DNA of 12,994 nucleotides from JAEZVV01 sp036652035 (GTDB taxonomy: Bacteria > Pseudomonadota > Gammaproteobacteria > Burkholderiales > Burkholderiaceae_F), in assembly GCA_036652035.1 (NCBI GenBank), contig JAVVWR010000071.1, positions 1 through 12,994 of the forward strand, written 5' to 3'. The translations under genes were made by a program, and so were the position numbers. This document shows positions 12,967 through 12,994 of this stretch, piece by piece (position 1 is the stretch's first letter; each line of letters begins with the position of its first letter). The notes beneath the pieces were generated by a model. That model ran no database searches and was not told the origin of the DNA. It was given only the letters and a program-made list of their open reading frames with translations.

Positions 12967-12981
12967 ATTTCTCCGAGAAAT
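12967..12981. repeat. 15-base dyad near the right edge
   Basis: ATTTCTC and GAGAAAT are perfect 7-base arms around one central C, in an AT-richer stretch (about 12940-12994) that contrasts with its surroundings. The spacing is too tight for an RNA hairpin, so it would act as a protein-binding site, perhaps for a gene starting beyond the window. The rest of 12837-12994 shows no gene. Confidence 0.3.
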
Positions 12982-12994
12982 TTTGAAGGACTAG

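Noticed and set aside
1..12994. CRISPR array, tRNA/rRNA gene or insertion sequence
   Set aside because: No regularly spaced repeats, cloverleaf-like sequence, transposase motif or terminal inverted repeats with target duplication were seen on reading both strands.

Overview
The window is GC-rich chromosomal DNA from a proteobacterium, most likely a betaproteobacterium of the Burkholderiales/Rhodocyclales type. The main reason is the minus-strand block hemA-prfA-prmC-grxD-ubiX, an order I associate with betaproteobacterial genomes. The GC-rich third codon positions and the family-typical proteins fit this. The genus cannot be fixed from sequence alone.

Layout from left to right. (1) Positions 1-1394, minus: most of hsdM, the methylase subunit of a type I restriction-modification system, running off the left edge. 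(2) 1395-1716: a 322-base gap with no convincing gene. (3) 1717-6082, minus: the housekeeping cluster hemA (tetrapyrrole synthesis), prfA (release factor 1), prmC (the methylase that modifies release factors), grxD (CGFS glutaredoxin) and ubiX (prenyl-FMN synthase). prfA and prmC overlap by ATGA, and grxD and ubiX are 2 bases apart. A perfect TATAAT lies upstream of hemA. (4) 6214-6735, plus: a small hydrophobic protein of unknown function, facing a minus-strand lipoprotein (6808-7443) that has a strong terminator at 6755-6785. (5) 7675-10044, plus: a secreted PepSY protein, an OmpR-type response regulator and a sensor histidine kinase, with a CTAAG direct repeat of 11-base period ahead of them. 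(6) 10079-12836: a minus-strand TetR-type repressor divergent from a Tat-exported FAD flavoprotein of the fumarate reductase/flavocytochrome c class, followed 16 bases later by a tetraheme cytochrome c and a clear terminator. (7) 12837-12994: gene-free sequence with a small dyad at the right end.

The most interesting part is region 6. The flavoprotein and tetraheme cytochrome together look like a split version of the one-chain periplasmic flavocytochrome c fumarate reductases. In hand alignment the flavoprotein keeps the catalytic arginine and the C1-carboxylate-binding His and Arg. It appears to have lost the histidine that holds the other carboxylate of fumarate, so it probably reduces some other unsaturated substrate. 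A 26-base dyad with perfect 9-base arms lies between the repressor and the flavoprotein gene and is the best candidate operator. Together this looks like an inducible periplasmic reductase of unknown substrate. Region 5 looks like a self-contained envelope-sensing circuit. All family calls are from reading motifs by eye; no database search was made.
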